In this document: in pieces, positions 27,595-36,325 of the stretch | Numbering within the stretch: position 1 is the first letter of the stretch | Layout: each line of letters opens with the position of its first letter | DNA from: Streptomyces mangrovi | GTDB taxonomy: Bacteria; Actinomycetota; Actinomycetes; Streptomycetales; Streptomycetaceae | Direction: 5' to 3' | Assembly: GCF_900114215.1 (NCBI RefSeq) | Contig: NZ_FOSG01000016.1 | Span: forward strand, 81,980-145,979 | DNA: 64,000 nucleotides | Notes under the pieces: generated by a model | Databases searched by the model: none | What the model saw: the letters and a program-made list of their open reading frames with translations, nothing else | Told to the model about the DNA's origin: nothing | Program-made: the position numbers and the translations under genes

Positions 27595-27608
27595 CGAACG
27601 TGTGTTTG
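27595..27608 (+). promoter_or_regulatory. LexA (SOS) box upstream of lexA
   Basis: CGAACGTGTGTTTG matches the actinobacterial/Bacillus-type SOS box CGAAC-N4-GTTYG. It lies 63 nt before the lexA GTG start, consistent with lexA autorepression. Confidence 0.8.
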
Positions 27609-27671
27609 GCGCAACCTTTCGAAAGCACATACCGTTGTCCAACCAGGGAGAACCGCTTGAGAGGGGCCGAC

Positions 27672-28478
27672 GTGACCACCACCGCAGAGAGCGCCACCAT
27701 CGCCGCACGGGACCGTTCCCGGGGCCGCGCCGATCATGTGCAGGAAGCAAACACCGCCCCCGGCGCGTCCGACGGCGCGGTCGGCGGTGCGGAGGCTCTC
27801 AAGCCCACTCGCTCGCTGCCGGGCCGTCCACCGGGCATCCGCGCCGACAGCTCGGGGCTGACGGACCGGCAGCGCCGGGTGATCGAGGTGATCCGCGACT
27901 CGGTGCAGCGCCGCGGCTACCCGCCGTCGATGCGGGAGATCGGCCAGGCCGTCGGCCTGTCCTCCACCTCCTCCGTGGCCCACCAGCTGATGGCCCTGGA
28001 ACGCAAGGGCTTCCTGCGGCGCGATCCGCACCGCCCCCGCGCCTATGAGGTGCGCGCCTCGGACGCGCCCACCAGCCAGACCACCGACACCACCGGCAAG
28101 CCCGCCGCCTCCTACGTCCCCCTGGTCGGCCGGATCGCCGCCGGCGGCCCGATCCTGGCCGAGGAGTCGGTGGAGGACGTCTTCCCGCTGCCCCGCCAGC
28201 TCGTCGGCGACGGGGAGCTGTTCGTGCTCAAGGTCGTCGGCGACTCCATGGTCGACGCGGCGATCTGCGACGGCGACTGGGTCACGGTGCGCCGCCAGCC
28301 GGTCGCCGAGAACGGCGACATCGTCGCCGCCATGCTGGACGGCGAGGCGACCGTCAAGCGCTTCAGGCGCGAGGACGGGCATGTGTGGCTGATCCCCCAC
28401 AACGCCGCCTACCAGCCGATCCCCGGCGACGAGGCAACCATCCTCGGCAAGGTCGTGGCAGTGCTGCGGCGCGTCTGA
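27672..28478 (+). CDS. lexA: LexA repressor (SOS response)
   Basis: Self-cleaving repressor of DNA-damage genes. GTG at 27672, preceded by GAGGGG, gives 268 aa; an earlier in-frame ATG (27600) overlaps the SOS box and is rejected. The N-terminal ~65 residues are low-complexity. The winged-helix DNA-binding domain includes LTDRQRRVIEVIRDSVQRRG and PSMREIGQAVGLSSTSSVAH. The cleavage site Ala-Gly lies in VGRIAAGGPILAEE. The catalytic Ser is in VVGDSMVDAAI and the Lys in GEATVKRF. It is divergent from nrdR and shares a 407-nt regulatory region with it. It is convergent with dinG. Confidence 0.95.
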   Translation: MTTTAESATIAARDRSRGRADHVQEANTAPGASDGAVGGAEALKPTRSLPGRPPGIRADSSGLTDRQRRVIEVIRDSVQRRGYPPSMREIGQAVGLSSTSSVAHQLMALERKGFLRRDPHRPRAYEVRASDAPTSQTTDTTGKPAASYVPLVGRIAAGGPILAEESVEDVFPLPRQLVGDGELFVLKVVGDSMVDAAICDGDWVTVRRQPVAENGDIVAAMLDGEATVKRFRREDGHVWLIPHNAAYQPIPGDEATILGKVVAVLRRV

Positions 28479-28534
28479 CGCGCCGGCCCCACGCCGACCT
28501 CACGAGACGGCCGCACGACGGCCGGAACGGACCG

Positions 28535-28562
28535 CCCCGGGACCACTGCGCCGGTCCCGGGG
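28535..28562. terminator. Hairpin between lexA and dinG
   Basis: 10-bp perfect stem (28535-28544 with 28553-28562), 8-nt loop, between converging genes. Confidence 0.6.
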
Positions 28563-28697
28563 CCCAGCTTGTGCCCTGCGCTCCGGTCCGCTCCGGCAGG
28601 CCCGGGGCTCCGGACCTGTGCCGGGCCTGCGCCGGGCTTCCGCCGACCGGGGCCGGGGGCCGCCCGCCCTGCGCGGCCGCCCTGCCTCACCGGGGCT

Positions 28698-30761
28698 CTA
28701 CACGCCCTCCTTGGCCGCGGTATCGATGGCCGCCAGCGAACGGCGCACCTGGTTGCGGTCGGTGGTGTACCAGAAGTCGGGCATCGAGGCCCGCAGAAAA
28801 CTCCCGTAGCGAGCCCTGGCCAGCCGCGGGTCCAGCACCGCGACCACACCCCGGTCCCCCGTCGCCCGCACCAGGCGGCCCGCGCCCTGCGCCATCAGCA
28901 GCGCGGCGTGGGTGGCCGCCACGGCCATGAAGCCGTTGCCGCCCGCCTCCTCCACCGCCTTCTGCCGGGCACTCATCAGTGGATCGTCGGGGCGCGGGAA
29001 CGGAACACGGTCCATCACCACCAGCTGGCAGTTCGGGCCCGGCACGTCCACGCCCTGCCACAGCGACAGCGTCCCGAACAGACAGGTCTCGGCGTCCGCC
29101 GCGAAGCGCCGGATCAGCTCGCCCAGGGTCTCCTCGCCCTGCAGCAGTACGGGGACATCCAGCCGCCCGCGCAGTTCCTCGGCCGCCGCCTGGGCGGCCC
29201 GCATCGAGGAGAACAGCCCGAGCGTGCGCCCCCCGGCCGCCTGGACCAGCTCGGTCAGCTCGTCCAGCATGTCGCCGCGACTGCCCTCCCGGCCGGGCGG
29301 TGACAGATGCTGGGCGACATAGAGGATGCCCTGCCTGCGGTAGTCGAAGGGTGAGCCGACGTCCAGCCCACGCCACCGCGGGACTCCGGTGTCCGTCTCC
29401 GCCTCGCCGTCCCCGTCGGCGCCGTCCCCGTCGGCGGCGCCCGCGCCCCCGGCTTCCCCGAGGTGTTCGGCCGCACCACCGGTCTCCGTGACCCGTCCCT
29501 CGGCACTCAGCCCCAGGGAGGCTCCCACCCCGTCGAAGTCCCCGCCGAGCTTGAGCGTGGCGGAGGCCAGGACCACCGACCGGTCCTCGAACAGCTTCTC
29601 CCGCAGCAGCCCGGAGACCGCCAGGGGGGCGACCCGCAGCGAGGCGCCGTAGCGGTCGTGGCGCTCGTACCAGACGACATCGTGCTCCGCCCCCTGCACA
29701 ATGCGCTCGGCGACCACGTGGACGTTCTCCACCGAGGCCAGGGCCTGGCGGCGGACGGCGTCCTCGTCCTGGACGGACCGGTCGCGGGTGTTGCCCAGCG
29801 CGGTGATGACCGCGCGGGCCGCGTCGCGCAGCGCCGTCAGGGCGTACCCGAGATCCTCGGGGATCTCCTCCAGCCGGCCCGGCAGCGCCAGTTCCATCAG
29901 CCGCTCGAAGCCCTCCGCGGCCGTCTGCAGCCGGTCGGCCTCCTTCTCGTCGACCAGCTTGGCCGCACGGCGCACCGCCCGGTTGACCCCGCCCGGTGTC
30001 AGCTCGCCGGTGGCCACCCCGGTGACCCGGGAGACCAGTTCGTGTGCCTCGTCGACGATCAGGACCTCGTGGCCGGGGAGCACCGGCGCGCCCTCGATGG
30101 CGTCGATGGCCAGCAGCGCGTGGTTGGTGACGATCACCTCGGCGAGCTTGGCCCGCTCGCGCGCCGCCTCCGCGAAGCACTCCGCCCCGTAGGCGCAGCG
30201 GGTGGCGCCCAGGCACTCCCGCGAGGAGACCGACACCTGGGACCAGGCCCGGTCGGAGACGCCCGGGGTGAGATCGTCGCGGTCACCGGTCTCGCTCTCG
30301 TCCGCCCAGTCCCGCAGCCGCAGCAGGTCCTTGCCCAGCCGACTGGTGGGGGCCGCCGCCTCGAAGGGGTCGAACAGGCCGTCCTCGTCGTCCTGCGGCA
30401 CCCCCTCGTGGAGGCGGTGCAGGCACAGGTAGTTGGAACGTCCCTTGAGCATGGCGTACTCGGGACGGCGGCGCAGCAGCGGATGGAGGGCCTCGATCGT
30501 ACGCGGCAGGTCGCGTTCGACCAGCTGCCGCTGCAGGGCGAGCGTCGCGGTCGCGATGACCGTGCGCTCACCGTGTGCCAGGGCGGGCACCAGGTATCCC
30601 AGCGACTTGCCGGTCCCGGTGCCCGCCTGGACCAGCAGGTGGACGTTGCTGTCGATGGCCTCGGCCACGGCTTCGGCCATGGCGACCTGGCCGGGTCGCT
30701 CGGTGCCTCCGACGGCGGTGACCGCGGCGTGGAGGAGGTCGGTGAGGGCGGGCTTGGTCAT
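28698..30761 (-). CDS. dinG: ATP-dependent DNA helicase, DinG/XPD-like
   Basis: Iron-sulphur superfamily 2 helicase acting 5'-3' on damaged or R-loop DNA. ATG at 30761. Walker A QAGTGTGKSLGYLVP is near residues 45-59. The four Fe-S Cys are probably in NYLCLHRL and RECLGATRCAYGAECF. VIVTNHALLAID is present and the DEAH box is VLIVDEAHEL. Motif V/VI near the C-terminus is LFGTLSLWQGVDVPGPN and QGAGRLVRATGDRGVVAVLD. A Gly/Asp/Glu-rich insert around residues 435-460 is low complexity. No SOS box was seen in front of it. It follows the siderophore acetyltransferase gene by 67 nt on the same strand. Confidence 0.92.
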   Translation of the reverse strand: MTKPALTDLLHAAVTAVGGTERPGQVAMAEAVAEAIDSNVHLLVQAGTGTGKSLGYLVPALAHGERTVIATATLALQRQLVERDLPRTIEALHPLLRRRPEYAMLKGRSNYLCLHRLHEGVPQDDEDGLFDPFEAAAPTSRLGKDLLRLRDWADESETGDRDDLTPGVSDRAWSQVSVSSRECLGATRCAYGAECFAEAARERAKLAEVIVTNHALLAIDAIEGAPVLPGHEVLIVDEAHELVSRVTGVATGELTPGGVNRAVRRAAKLVDEKEADRLQTAAEGFERLMELALPGRLEEIPEDLGYALTALRDAARAVITALGNTRDRSVQDEDAVRRQALASVENVHVVAERIVQGAEHDVVWYERHDRYGASLRVAPLAVSGLLREKLFEDRSVVLASATLKLGGDFDGVGASLGLSAEGRVTETGGAAEHLGEAGGAGAADGDGADGDGEAETDTGVPRWRGLDVGSPFDYRRQGILYVAQHLSPPGREGSRGDMLDELTELVQAAGGRTLGLFSSMRAAQAAAEELRGRLDVPVLLQGEETLGELIRRFAADAETCLFGTLSLWQGVDVPGPNCQLVVMDRVPFPRPDDPLMSARQKAVEEAGGNGFMAVAATHAALLMAQGAGRLVRATGDRGVVAVLDPRLARARYGSFLRASMPDFWYTTDRNQVRRSLAAIDTAAKEGV

Positions 30762-30828
30762 AGGACCGCCACCTTACGCGGTGCCGCCGACAGCCGTGCC
30801 CGGTACGGCCCGCTGCCCACCCGGAGGG

Positions 30829-31590
30829 TCACGGGGCGTGGCGCAGTGCCCGGTCGCGGACCACCACGGCGGCCCGTTTGCCCGGGAGGTCGGTCTCGGC
30901 GGCCAGCCGGAAGCCCGCCCGCAGGAAGGCCGCGACGGACGGGACGTTGCGGATGTCGGGCTCGGCGATGACGCGGCCGCACATCGGCCGCCGGTCCAGG
31001 ACGAGGTCCGAGACCGCCCGCAGCAGCACCGTGCCGACACCGCGGCCCCGGTCCGCCGCGCCGCCGATCAGCAGGTGCAGTCCGGTGTCGTGCGGGCGCA
31101 CCGGGTGATACCGGGCGAGCGGGTCGAGATCGGCGCGGTAGACCTCCCAGTAGCTCATGGGGACACCGCGGAGCACCCCCAGGCACGGCACGCTGCGCCC
31201 GTCGCCGCGGATCTGGGCACGCAGGTGCGCGGCGGTGGCCCCGGCGGGGCCGGCCAGGTGCCAGAAGGCCGCCACCGCGGGGTCGTTCATCCAGGCGGTG
31301 ATCAGCCGCAGATCGCGTTCGAGGCGGACGGGGACGAGCCGGAAGACCCCGGCGGCCGTGGTGACCGGTCCCCAGTCGGCGACGGCGTCCAGCGGATCCG
31401 GCCGCGACGCGGACTCCGGCGCGGTGCCGTACGGCGCGGCGGACGGGCCGATGGACGGGCCGACGGACGGGCCGACGGGCAGCCGCGGGCCGGGGGCGCC
31501 GCCGGTGGGCGGGAGCGTCACGCCCGCCGGGACGCGCGCGGCAGCGGGCACGGCGGGTGCGGGGCGGGCCGGTGGAACACCGGTGGTCAT
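30829..31590 (-). CDS. GNAT acyltransferase of a siderophore pathway (AlcB/IucB-like)
   Basis: About 253 aa, ATG at 31590 with GGAGG upstream. The first ~65 residues are Pro/Gly-rich and unordered. The GNAT domain shows RLITAWMNDPAVAAFWHLAG, SYWEVYRADLDPLARYHP, DTGLHLLIGGAADRGRGVG (acetyl-CoA loop) and VIAEPDIRNVPSVAAFLRAGF. This is the signature of N-hydroxy-polyamine acyltransferases (AlcB, IucB, DesC type), which build hydroxamates. It lies 38 nt after the NIS synthetase gene and clearly belongs to the same unit. No amine N-hydroxylase or decarboxylase is nearby. Confidence 0.82.
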   Translation of the reverse strand: MTTGVPPARPAPAVPAAARVPAGVTLPPTGGAPGPRLPVGPSVGPSIGPSAAPYGTAPESASRPDPLDAVADWGPVTTAAGVFRLVPVRLERDLRLITAWMNDPAVAAFWHLAGPAGATAAHLRAQIRGDGRSVPCLGVLRGVPMSYWEVYRADLDPLARYHPVRPHDTGLHLLIGGAADRGRGVGTVLLRAVSDLVLDRRPMCGRVIAEPDIRNVPSVAAFLRAGFRLAAETDLPGKRAAVVVRDRALRHAP

Positions 31591-31628
31591 GGTGGTGCCT
31601 CCGTAAGTTGTCAGGCGGCCCGGACGGT

Positions 31629-33647
31629 TCAGGGCTTCACCAGGGGGTTGGTGACGGTGACGTAGACGGACTGGGTGTCCACCGGCCCGACCAGCTCGTC
31701 CAGTCCGTGCAGCCGGGTGAGGAGGTTGGCCTTGCACCGCAGGACTGGGGAGTCCAGCAGCAGGGCGGGCAGCGGCGACCCGCCGGCACCGCCGCCGGGG
31801 CGGTCGGCGCCGGCGAGGAAGCGGCGCAGCGCCGCGAGCAGCAGACCCTCGTCGGCAAGTCCCTGGGAACCGAACGCCCCGATCAGACCCAGCAGGTTGT
31901 TGACGCCCAGGTAGTAGGCGAAGCGCTCGTCGACGACCTCGTCGGCGACGAAGGTGTCGCTGTCGGCGCCGATGCCCGGCAGGCGCCGCCGGAGCGCCTC
32001 GCGATGGGACTCGCGGAAGTAGTAGCCCTGGTTGTCGCGGTAGCGGCCGCCCACCGGCCAGCCGTCGCCGTCGAGCAGGACCACGGTGTTCTGCTGATGC
32101 GCCTCCAGGGCGACGCCCGCCTCGGCGTCCAGCCACAGCACGGGGCGGACGACGGTGTGGAGGTAGCGCAGGAACCACTCGGCGGCGACGGTGGCCACCG
32201 GCCGTCCCGTACCGGCCGCGAGCCGGGTGACGGCATCGGCCAGCCGGGAGCGGAGCGCGCCGCGGGGATCGCCGGGCCAGGGCCGGGGGGAGGTCAGCCC
32301 GGCCAGGCACACGGCGTCGTCGCCGGGCCCGAAGGGGTTGTGGCGGATGACGGTGTCCAGTCCGGCCACCGGCTCCCCGTCGCCGTCGCCGTCGCCGCCG
32401 TCGACGGCGATCCAGGCGGGGTCGCGCACGATGTCGAAACCCGGGCGGCCGGGGAAGGCGGTCCGCCAGCGCGCGCCCAGGCCGGTGCGCAGCAGCCGGT
32501 GCACCTCCACCCCACGGTGCAGTTCCTTGCGGAGGTTCTCCCGGCGGGAGTTGGTGATCCGCAGGCCCAGCGAGAGCTTGAGCATCGCGGGTACGCCGGG
32601 CCGGTGGACGGTGCGCACGGAGGATGTCGGGTGCCAGGGGTCGCCGTGCGGGCCGAGGTCGTGCAGCAGACCGGCCTCCAGCAGCGCCGCGACGGCGGGG
32701 CGGCGCCGCACCTCGCGGGCCTGCCAGGGATGCAGCGGAAGGGGGACCGTCCCCTCGGGCAGGCGCAGCCCGGGCCCGGCCAGTTCGGCGGCGATCCGTT
32801 CGGCGGGCACGGTCCGGCCGCGGTCGGTCCAGGCGGAGTCGGAGGCCAGGACGGAGCGGTCGACGGCCATCCAGTGCAGGGGGAAGGATCCGCGCAGCTC
32901 CGGGGACCAGTCGCGCGCCTCCGCGTCGGTGATGCCCTCGCGGCTCTTGGGCACCGGGTGCAGCGGATGCCCCAGGATCAGGGACTGCTCGCCGTCCAGG
33001 AACGGGTCGGCGGTGGGCGGCCTCTCGGGGCGGGCGCGGCGGTCGGCGAGGAAGACTGCGGTGCGGCGTACGGAGTCGGCGACCCGGCCGACCAGTTCCG
33101 CGCCCTCCCCCACCGCGGGCTTTGGGGTTGTGGGGCCGCGGTGCGCGGCCTCCCGCGCCAGCAGCGCGGCCAGCGTCACCGCGTCGACGGGGGCGGTGCC
33201 GGGCGCGGCGCCCTCCAGCGTCGGCGGGCCGAAGCGGTGCCAGCCGGTGGCGGACCAGTGACGGACCGGTACTCGCAGCACCAGGCCGCAGGAGGCCAGG
33301 GCGACGCGGAGAACGGTCCCGCCTCCGAAACCGCCTGCTCTCTCGGGACCTCCGGTACCGCCGGGCCGGGGCAGGTCGTTCTCCCGCATCCAGCAGCGCA
33401 GCAGGTTCTCGGCGGCCGCGGCGTCGGCGGCCGCGACCGGGTCGGGGTGCTCCAGCGGGTCGTCTGCCTCCCGCCCACCGGTGTGCGCCGGCGGCACGAC
33501 GCGGCACGGCTGCCGGGGTACGCCGGGCTCGGTGGATACGGCGGGCTCGGTGGATACGGCGGGGTCCGCGATCACGGCGGGCCGTTCTCCCGCCGGGTCC
33601 GCCGCCTCCTGCGTCGTCATCCCGTCCGGAGCGGGACATGCGTTCAC
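31629..33647 (-). CDS. NIS siderophore synthetase (IucA/IucC family)
   Basis: ATP-dependent NRPS-independent siderophore synthetase joining carboxylates with amines or hydroxamates. GTG at 33647 has GGAG 6 nt upstream; an ATG at 33620 is an alternative. About 672 aa. Family motifs are GHPLHPVPKSREG near residue 225, PLPLHPWQ, PTSSVRTVHRP, and MLKLSLGLRITNSRRENLR. Further on are EAHQQNTVVLLDGDGWPVGG and a C-terminal FhuF-like helical part (YYLGVNNLLGLIGAFGSQGL). The N-terminal ~80 residues are repetitive (VSTEPAVSTEPG). I see no TTAGG-type iron box in the 284-nt upstream gap. Confidence 0.88.
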   Translation of the reverse strand: MNACPAPDGMTTQEAADPAGERPAVIADPAVSTEPAVSTEPGVPRQPCRVVPPAHTGGREADDPLEHPDPVAAADAAAAENLLRCWMRENDLPRPGGTGGPERAGGFGGGTVLRVALASCGLVLRVPVRHWSATGWHRFGPPTLEGAAPGTAPVDAVTLAALLAREAAHRGPTTPKPAVGEGAELVGRVADSVRRTAVFLADRRARPERPPTADPFLDGEQSLILGHPLHPVPKSREGITDAEARDWSPELRGSFPLHWMAVDRSVLASDSAWTDRGRTVPAERIAAELAGPGLRLPEGTVPLPLHPWQAREVRRRPAVAALLEAGLLHDLGPHGDPWHPTSSVRTVHRPGVPAMLKLSLGLRITNSRRENLRKELHRGVEVHRLLRTGLGARWRTAFPGRPGFDIVRDPAWIAVDGGDGDGDGEPVAGLDTVIRHNPFGPGDDAVCLAGLTSPRPWPGDPRGALRSRLADAVTRLAAGTGRPVATVAAEWFLRYLHTVVRPVLWLDAEAGVALEAHQQNTVVLLDGDGWPVGGRYRDNQGYYFRESHREALRRRLPGIGADSDTFVADEVVDERFAYYLGVNNLLGLIGAFGSQGLADEGLLLAALRRFLAGADRPGGGAGGSPLPALLLDSPVLRCKANLLTRLHGLDELVGPVDTQSVYVTVTNPLVKP

Positions 33648-33855
33648 GGAAGTCTCCCTGGGGGTGAGGGCACCGCACCGGTGCGTGGTCGTCCGGTTCC
33701 CGTGGCACGGCGTCGCCGGCAGGAGCGCCACCGTGTCCTCGCCCGTACCAACGACGGTGCCCCCGCCGGATCACGGTCCGGGGCGAGATCCCCGTCTCCC
33801 GGGCGAGTTGGAACCGCGGACCCGCCGTACACCGTCCCCCGAAGCACCGGCATAG

Positions 33856-33883
33856 TGGGCCCCGCCTCGCTCGGCGGGGCCCA
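33856..33883 (+). other. Hairpin in leader of the serine protease gene
   Basis: 11-bp perfect stem (33856-33866 with 33873-33883), 6-nt loop, 48 nt before the protease ATG and within a divergent gap. It may be a leader structure rather than a terminator. Confidence 0.4.
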
Positions 33884-33931
33884 TGGCAGGCCGGTAGGCG
33901 CAGCGTTCCGTCTCAGGGGGATTCTCAGTCC

Positions 33932-35158
33932 ATGTCAGCTACGAGCAGGAGGCGGTCCGCGCTGGCCGCAACGGCGATCGCCGCGGCCCTGGCCGTCACC
34001 GCCGCCGCGTGCGGTCCCGCGGACGAAGAGACCGGTGCGCAGGCCAGTCCCAGCGCCACCGCACCGGACGGGAAGGGCGGACCCGGCATCGACGGTCTCC
34101 GCCTGCCGAAGGAACTGCCCGCCGCCCTGAAGGACTTCGATCCCGAGAAGTGGAAGAACGGGGAGTGGCGGAACTGGGACAAGGACGACTGGCTGCGCGA
34201 GGCAAGGGACTTCGTCAACCCGATCATCGAGGGCCTGTGGGACCCGGACCGGATGAAGGACGCCGAGGACAACGACCGCAGGGTCGACTCCGACGTCGAC
34301 GACGGCGGTACGGGCGGCGGCACCGGCGGTGAGGGGGACGAGGGCGTCACCGACCCCGACCCCGCGCCGAAGAAGGCCCGGCCGGTCACGGCGCCGTACC
34401 GCGAGAACGCCCCGGCGGTGGGCAAGGTGTTCATGGACACCCCCAAGGGCCCCATGGTCTGCTCCGGCACCGTCGTCGAGGACCCCCGCAGCCCGGGGAA
34501 GTCCGATCTGGTGGCCACCGCCGGGCACTGCGTGCACGCGGGCTCCGACGGCGGCTGGTTCCGCAACGTCGTCTTCGTGCCCGCCTACAACGACTCGGCG
34601 CTGAAGGCCTCCGAGTTGGAGCAGGCCTCCCCCACCGAGGTCGCGCCGCACGGCGTGTTCTGGGCGACTTGGGCACAGACGACCGAGCACTGGATCTCCA
34701 ACGGCGCCGAGACGGGCGGTCTGGGCGCCTCGCAGGACTTCGCCGTGCTGCGTGTGGAGGCCGAGGACAAGGGCGGCAAGTCGCTGGAGGAGACCGTCGG
34801 CACCGCCGTACCGGTCGACTTCGGCAAGCCGTCGGTGGCCTCGCTCTCCTCGGTACGGGCCTACGGCTACCCCGCCGCCCCGCCCTTCGACGGGCTCACC
34901 ATGCACACCTGCACCGACCGTCCGGGCCGGCTGACCCTGAGCGAGTCGGAGTCCACGATGTACCGCATCGGCTGCACCATGACCGGCGGCTCCTCCGGCG
35001 GCGGCTGGTTCGCCGAAGGGGGCTCCGGCGAGCGGACGCTGGTGTCGGTCACCTCCATCGGCACGATCGACCACACCTGGCTGGCCGGTCCGCGGCTGGG
35101 CGAGGAGGCCGAGGGCGTCCTGGAGGGCGTCAGCGAGAAGTTCGCCGGCGGGAGCTGA
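33932..35158 (+). CDS. Secreted lipoprotein, trypsin-like serine protease
   Basis: A 408-aa exported protein. The N-terminal signal with Arg residues and a lipobox (VTAAAC, Cys27) suggests lipid anchoring. A charged, Asp/Gly-rich linker (residues ~85-145) precedes a chymotrypsin-fold domain. The catalytic triad is visible as His in VATAGHCVHAG (~195), Asp in QDFAVLRV (~270) and Ser in TGGSSGGGWF (~355). The Cys pair in CSGTVVE and GHC fits the usual disulphide. Likely an extracellular housekeeping or stress protease (glutamyl endopeptidase/V8-like); the substrate is unknown. A strong terminator follows. Confidence 0.87.
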   Translation: MSATSRRRSALAATAIAAALAVTAAACGPADEETGAQASPSATAPDGKGGPGIDGLRLPKELPAALKDFDPEKWKNGEWRNWDKDDWLREARDFVNPIIEGLWDPDRMKDAEDNDRRVDSDVDDGGTGGGTGGEGDEGVTDPDPAPKKARPVTAPYRENAPAVGKVFMDTPKGPMVCSGTVVEDPRSPGKSDLVATAGHCVHAGSDGGWFRNVVFVPAYNDSALKASELEQASPTEVAPHGVFWATWAQTTEHWISNGAETGGLGASQDFAVLRVEAEDKGGKSLEETVGTAVPVDFGKPSVASLSSVRAYGYPAAPPFDGLTMHTCTDRPGRLTLSESESTMYRIGCTMTGGSSGGGWFAEGGSGERTLVSVTSIGTIDHTWLAGPRLGEEAEGVLEGVSEKFAGGS

Positions 35159-35172
35159 GCGCGCCGGAGACG

Positions 35173-35227
35173 ACAGGCCGAGGGCCCCGCCGCTCCCTGA
35201 AGGGATGCGGCGGGGCCCTCGGCCTGT
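35173..35227. terminator. Bidirectional terminator between the protease gene and panD
   Basis: Perfect 21-bp stem (35173-35193 with 35207-35227), capped by an inner TCCC/GGGA stem. It lies between converging stops. Confidence 0.85.
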
Positions 35228-35264
35228 CCTGTCCGCGGATGCGGGACGACGGTGCGCCGGATGG

Positions 35265-35681
35265 TCAGACCATGGCCATCGGGCTGCGCACCGTGTCGCT
35301 GCCGGGCACCGGCTCGGACGGGTCGCTGCCCAGCTCCACGATGCGGTTGTCCGCGTCGACGTGCACCACCGCGGGCCGGTGGGAGCGGGCCTCTGCGTCG
35401 TCCATCTGCGCGTAGCTGATGAGGATCACCAGGTCCCCGGGGTGGACCAGATGCGCGGCCGCGCCGTTGATCCCGATCACCCCGGAGCCGCGCCGTCCCT
35501 CGATGACGTAGGTCTCCAGGCGGGCGCCGTTGGTGATGTCGACGATATGGACCAGCTCTCCGGGCAGCAGGTCGGCGGCCTCCATCAGGTCCGCGTCGAT
35601 CGTGACGGACCCCACGTAGTGGAGATCCGCCTCGGTGACCGTGGCACGGTGGATCTTCGACTTGAACATGGTGCGCAGCAC
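35265..35681 (-). CDS. panD: Aspartate 1-decarboxylase precursor
   Basis: Pyruvoyl enzyme making beta-alanine for pantothenate and coenzyme A. GTG at 35681 with GAGGAG 8 nt upstream gives 138 aa beginning LRTMFKSKIHRATVTEADL, as in other actinobacteria. Self-cleavage to form the pyruvoyl group occurs at Gly-Ser in YVGSVTIDADL. VDITNGARLETYVIEG and IGINGAAAHLVHPGDLVIL complete the beta-barrel core. The open frame running further upstream has no start signal and is not used. No pan operon partners are adjacent. Confidence 0.93.
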   Translation of the reverse strand: MLRTMFKSKIHRATVTEADLHYVGSVTIDADLMEAADLLPGELVHIVDITNGARLETYVIEGRRGSGVIGINGAAAHLVHPGDLVILISYAQMDDAEARSHRPAVVHVDADNRIVELGSDPSEPVPGSDTVRSPMAMV

Positions 35682-35831
35682 GGTGCCGACTCCTCGAAGG
35701 TGGGTAGGGTCGCGCTCCCGGGGCGGGATGCGCGCCGTCCCGCCCATCGTACGGCCGCGTCCCCGGCCGCCCGGTGGAGCGTGACCCGGATCACGGTCGG
35801 CCCGCCGCCGTCTTCCGCGGCCCGCTACGGG

Positions 35832-36096
35832 CTGCCGCCCCTGGCTGACGCGGGTTACACCGGCGCCGGCATTCGGCGTGCACACATCCTTCCGCCCGCA
35901 CCCCGACATCGCCTCACCCCTGGCGGCGGACACCCGCGCCCACAACCGGCTGCTGCGCGGCATCCGCGCGCTCGGCGAACGCGCCGCCGCCGAACTCAAA
36001 CAGCGTCGGCGCGCCCTGCAGCATGTGACGCTCAGGCCCAGCCGCATCGGCACCACCGCCCAAGCCTCCCTCGTCCTCAACAACACATGGCGATGA
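35832..36096 (+). pseudogene. IS5-type transposase C-terminal remnant (frameshifted)
   Basis: LPPLADAGYTGAGI in one frame (from 35832) continues as GVHTSFRPHPD, RAHNRLLRGIRALGERAAAEL and RIGTTAQASLVLNNTWR in another frame (to 36096). Together these match the C-terminal third of IS5-family DDE transposases (GYxGAG, RAxNxLLRxLRxLGER, SPSRIGxIAxAALVL). A one-base frameshift occurs near 35870. The N-terminal half, inverted repeats and target duplication are not seen. It is a decayed insertion between panD and the low-GC end of the RHS locus. Confidence 0.75.
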
Positions 36097-36138
36097 ACCT
36101 CGTTGAGGAAACCTCAGTGAAGAATTCCGGAAATTACA

Positions 36139-36170
36139 CAGCCGACCGCCAACTAATTGACGGCCGGCTG
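36139..36170 (-). terminator. Possible terminator beyond the candidate immunity ORF
   Basis: 13-nt arms (36139-36151 with 36158-36170) with two mismatches and a 6-nt AT-rich loop, about 155 nt past the small ORF stop. The 36171-36325 stretch is otherwise empty. Confidence 0.3.
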
Positions 36171-36325
36171 CCATGTCGCCGCACAGGCGGTTGAGAGCTT
36201 CACAGTCTTCGGCACCGACGAGCGTTCATCGCTCCATGCCTCACCAGAGCCATAAAATCCTCCCGCGGCACCATCCCGGTGAAGCTTCCCCCTGCCTTTT
36301 TAATGGTTTACGTTCAAGTGACACT

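Noticed and set aside
30762..30828. SOS box before dinG
   Set aside because: No CGAAC-N4-GTTCG-like sequence in the gap, and dinG may be read from the siderophore promoter.
33648..33931. Iron box for the siderophore genes
   Set aside because: I looked for TTAGGTTAGGCTAACCTAA-like sequence by eye and found none.
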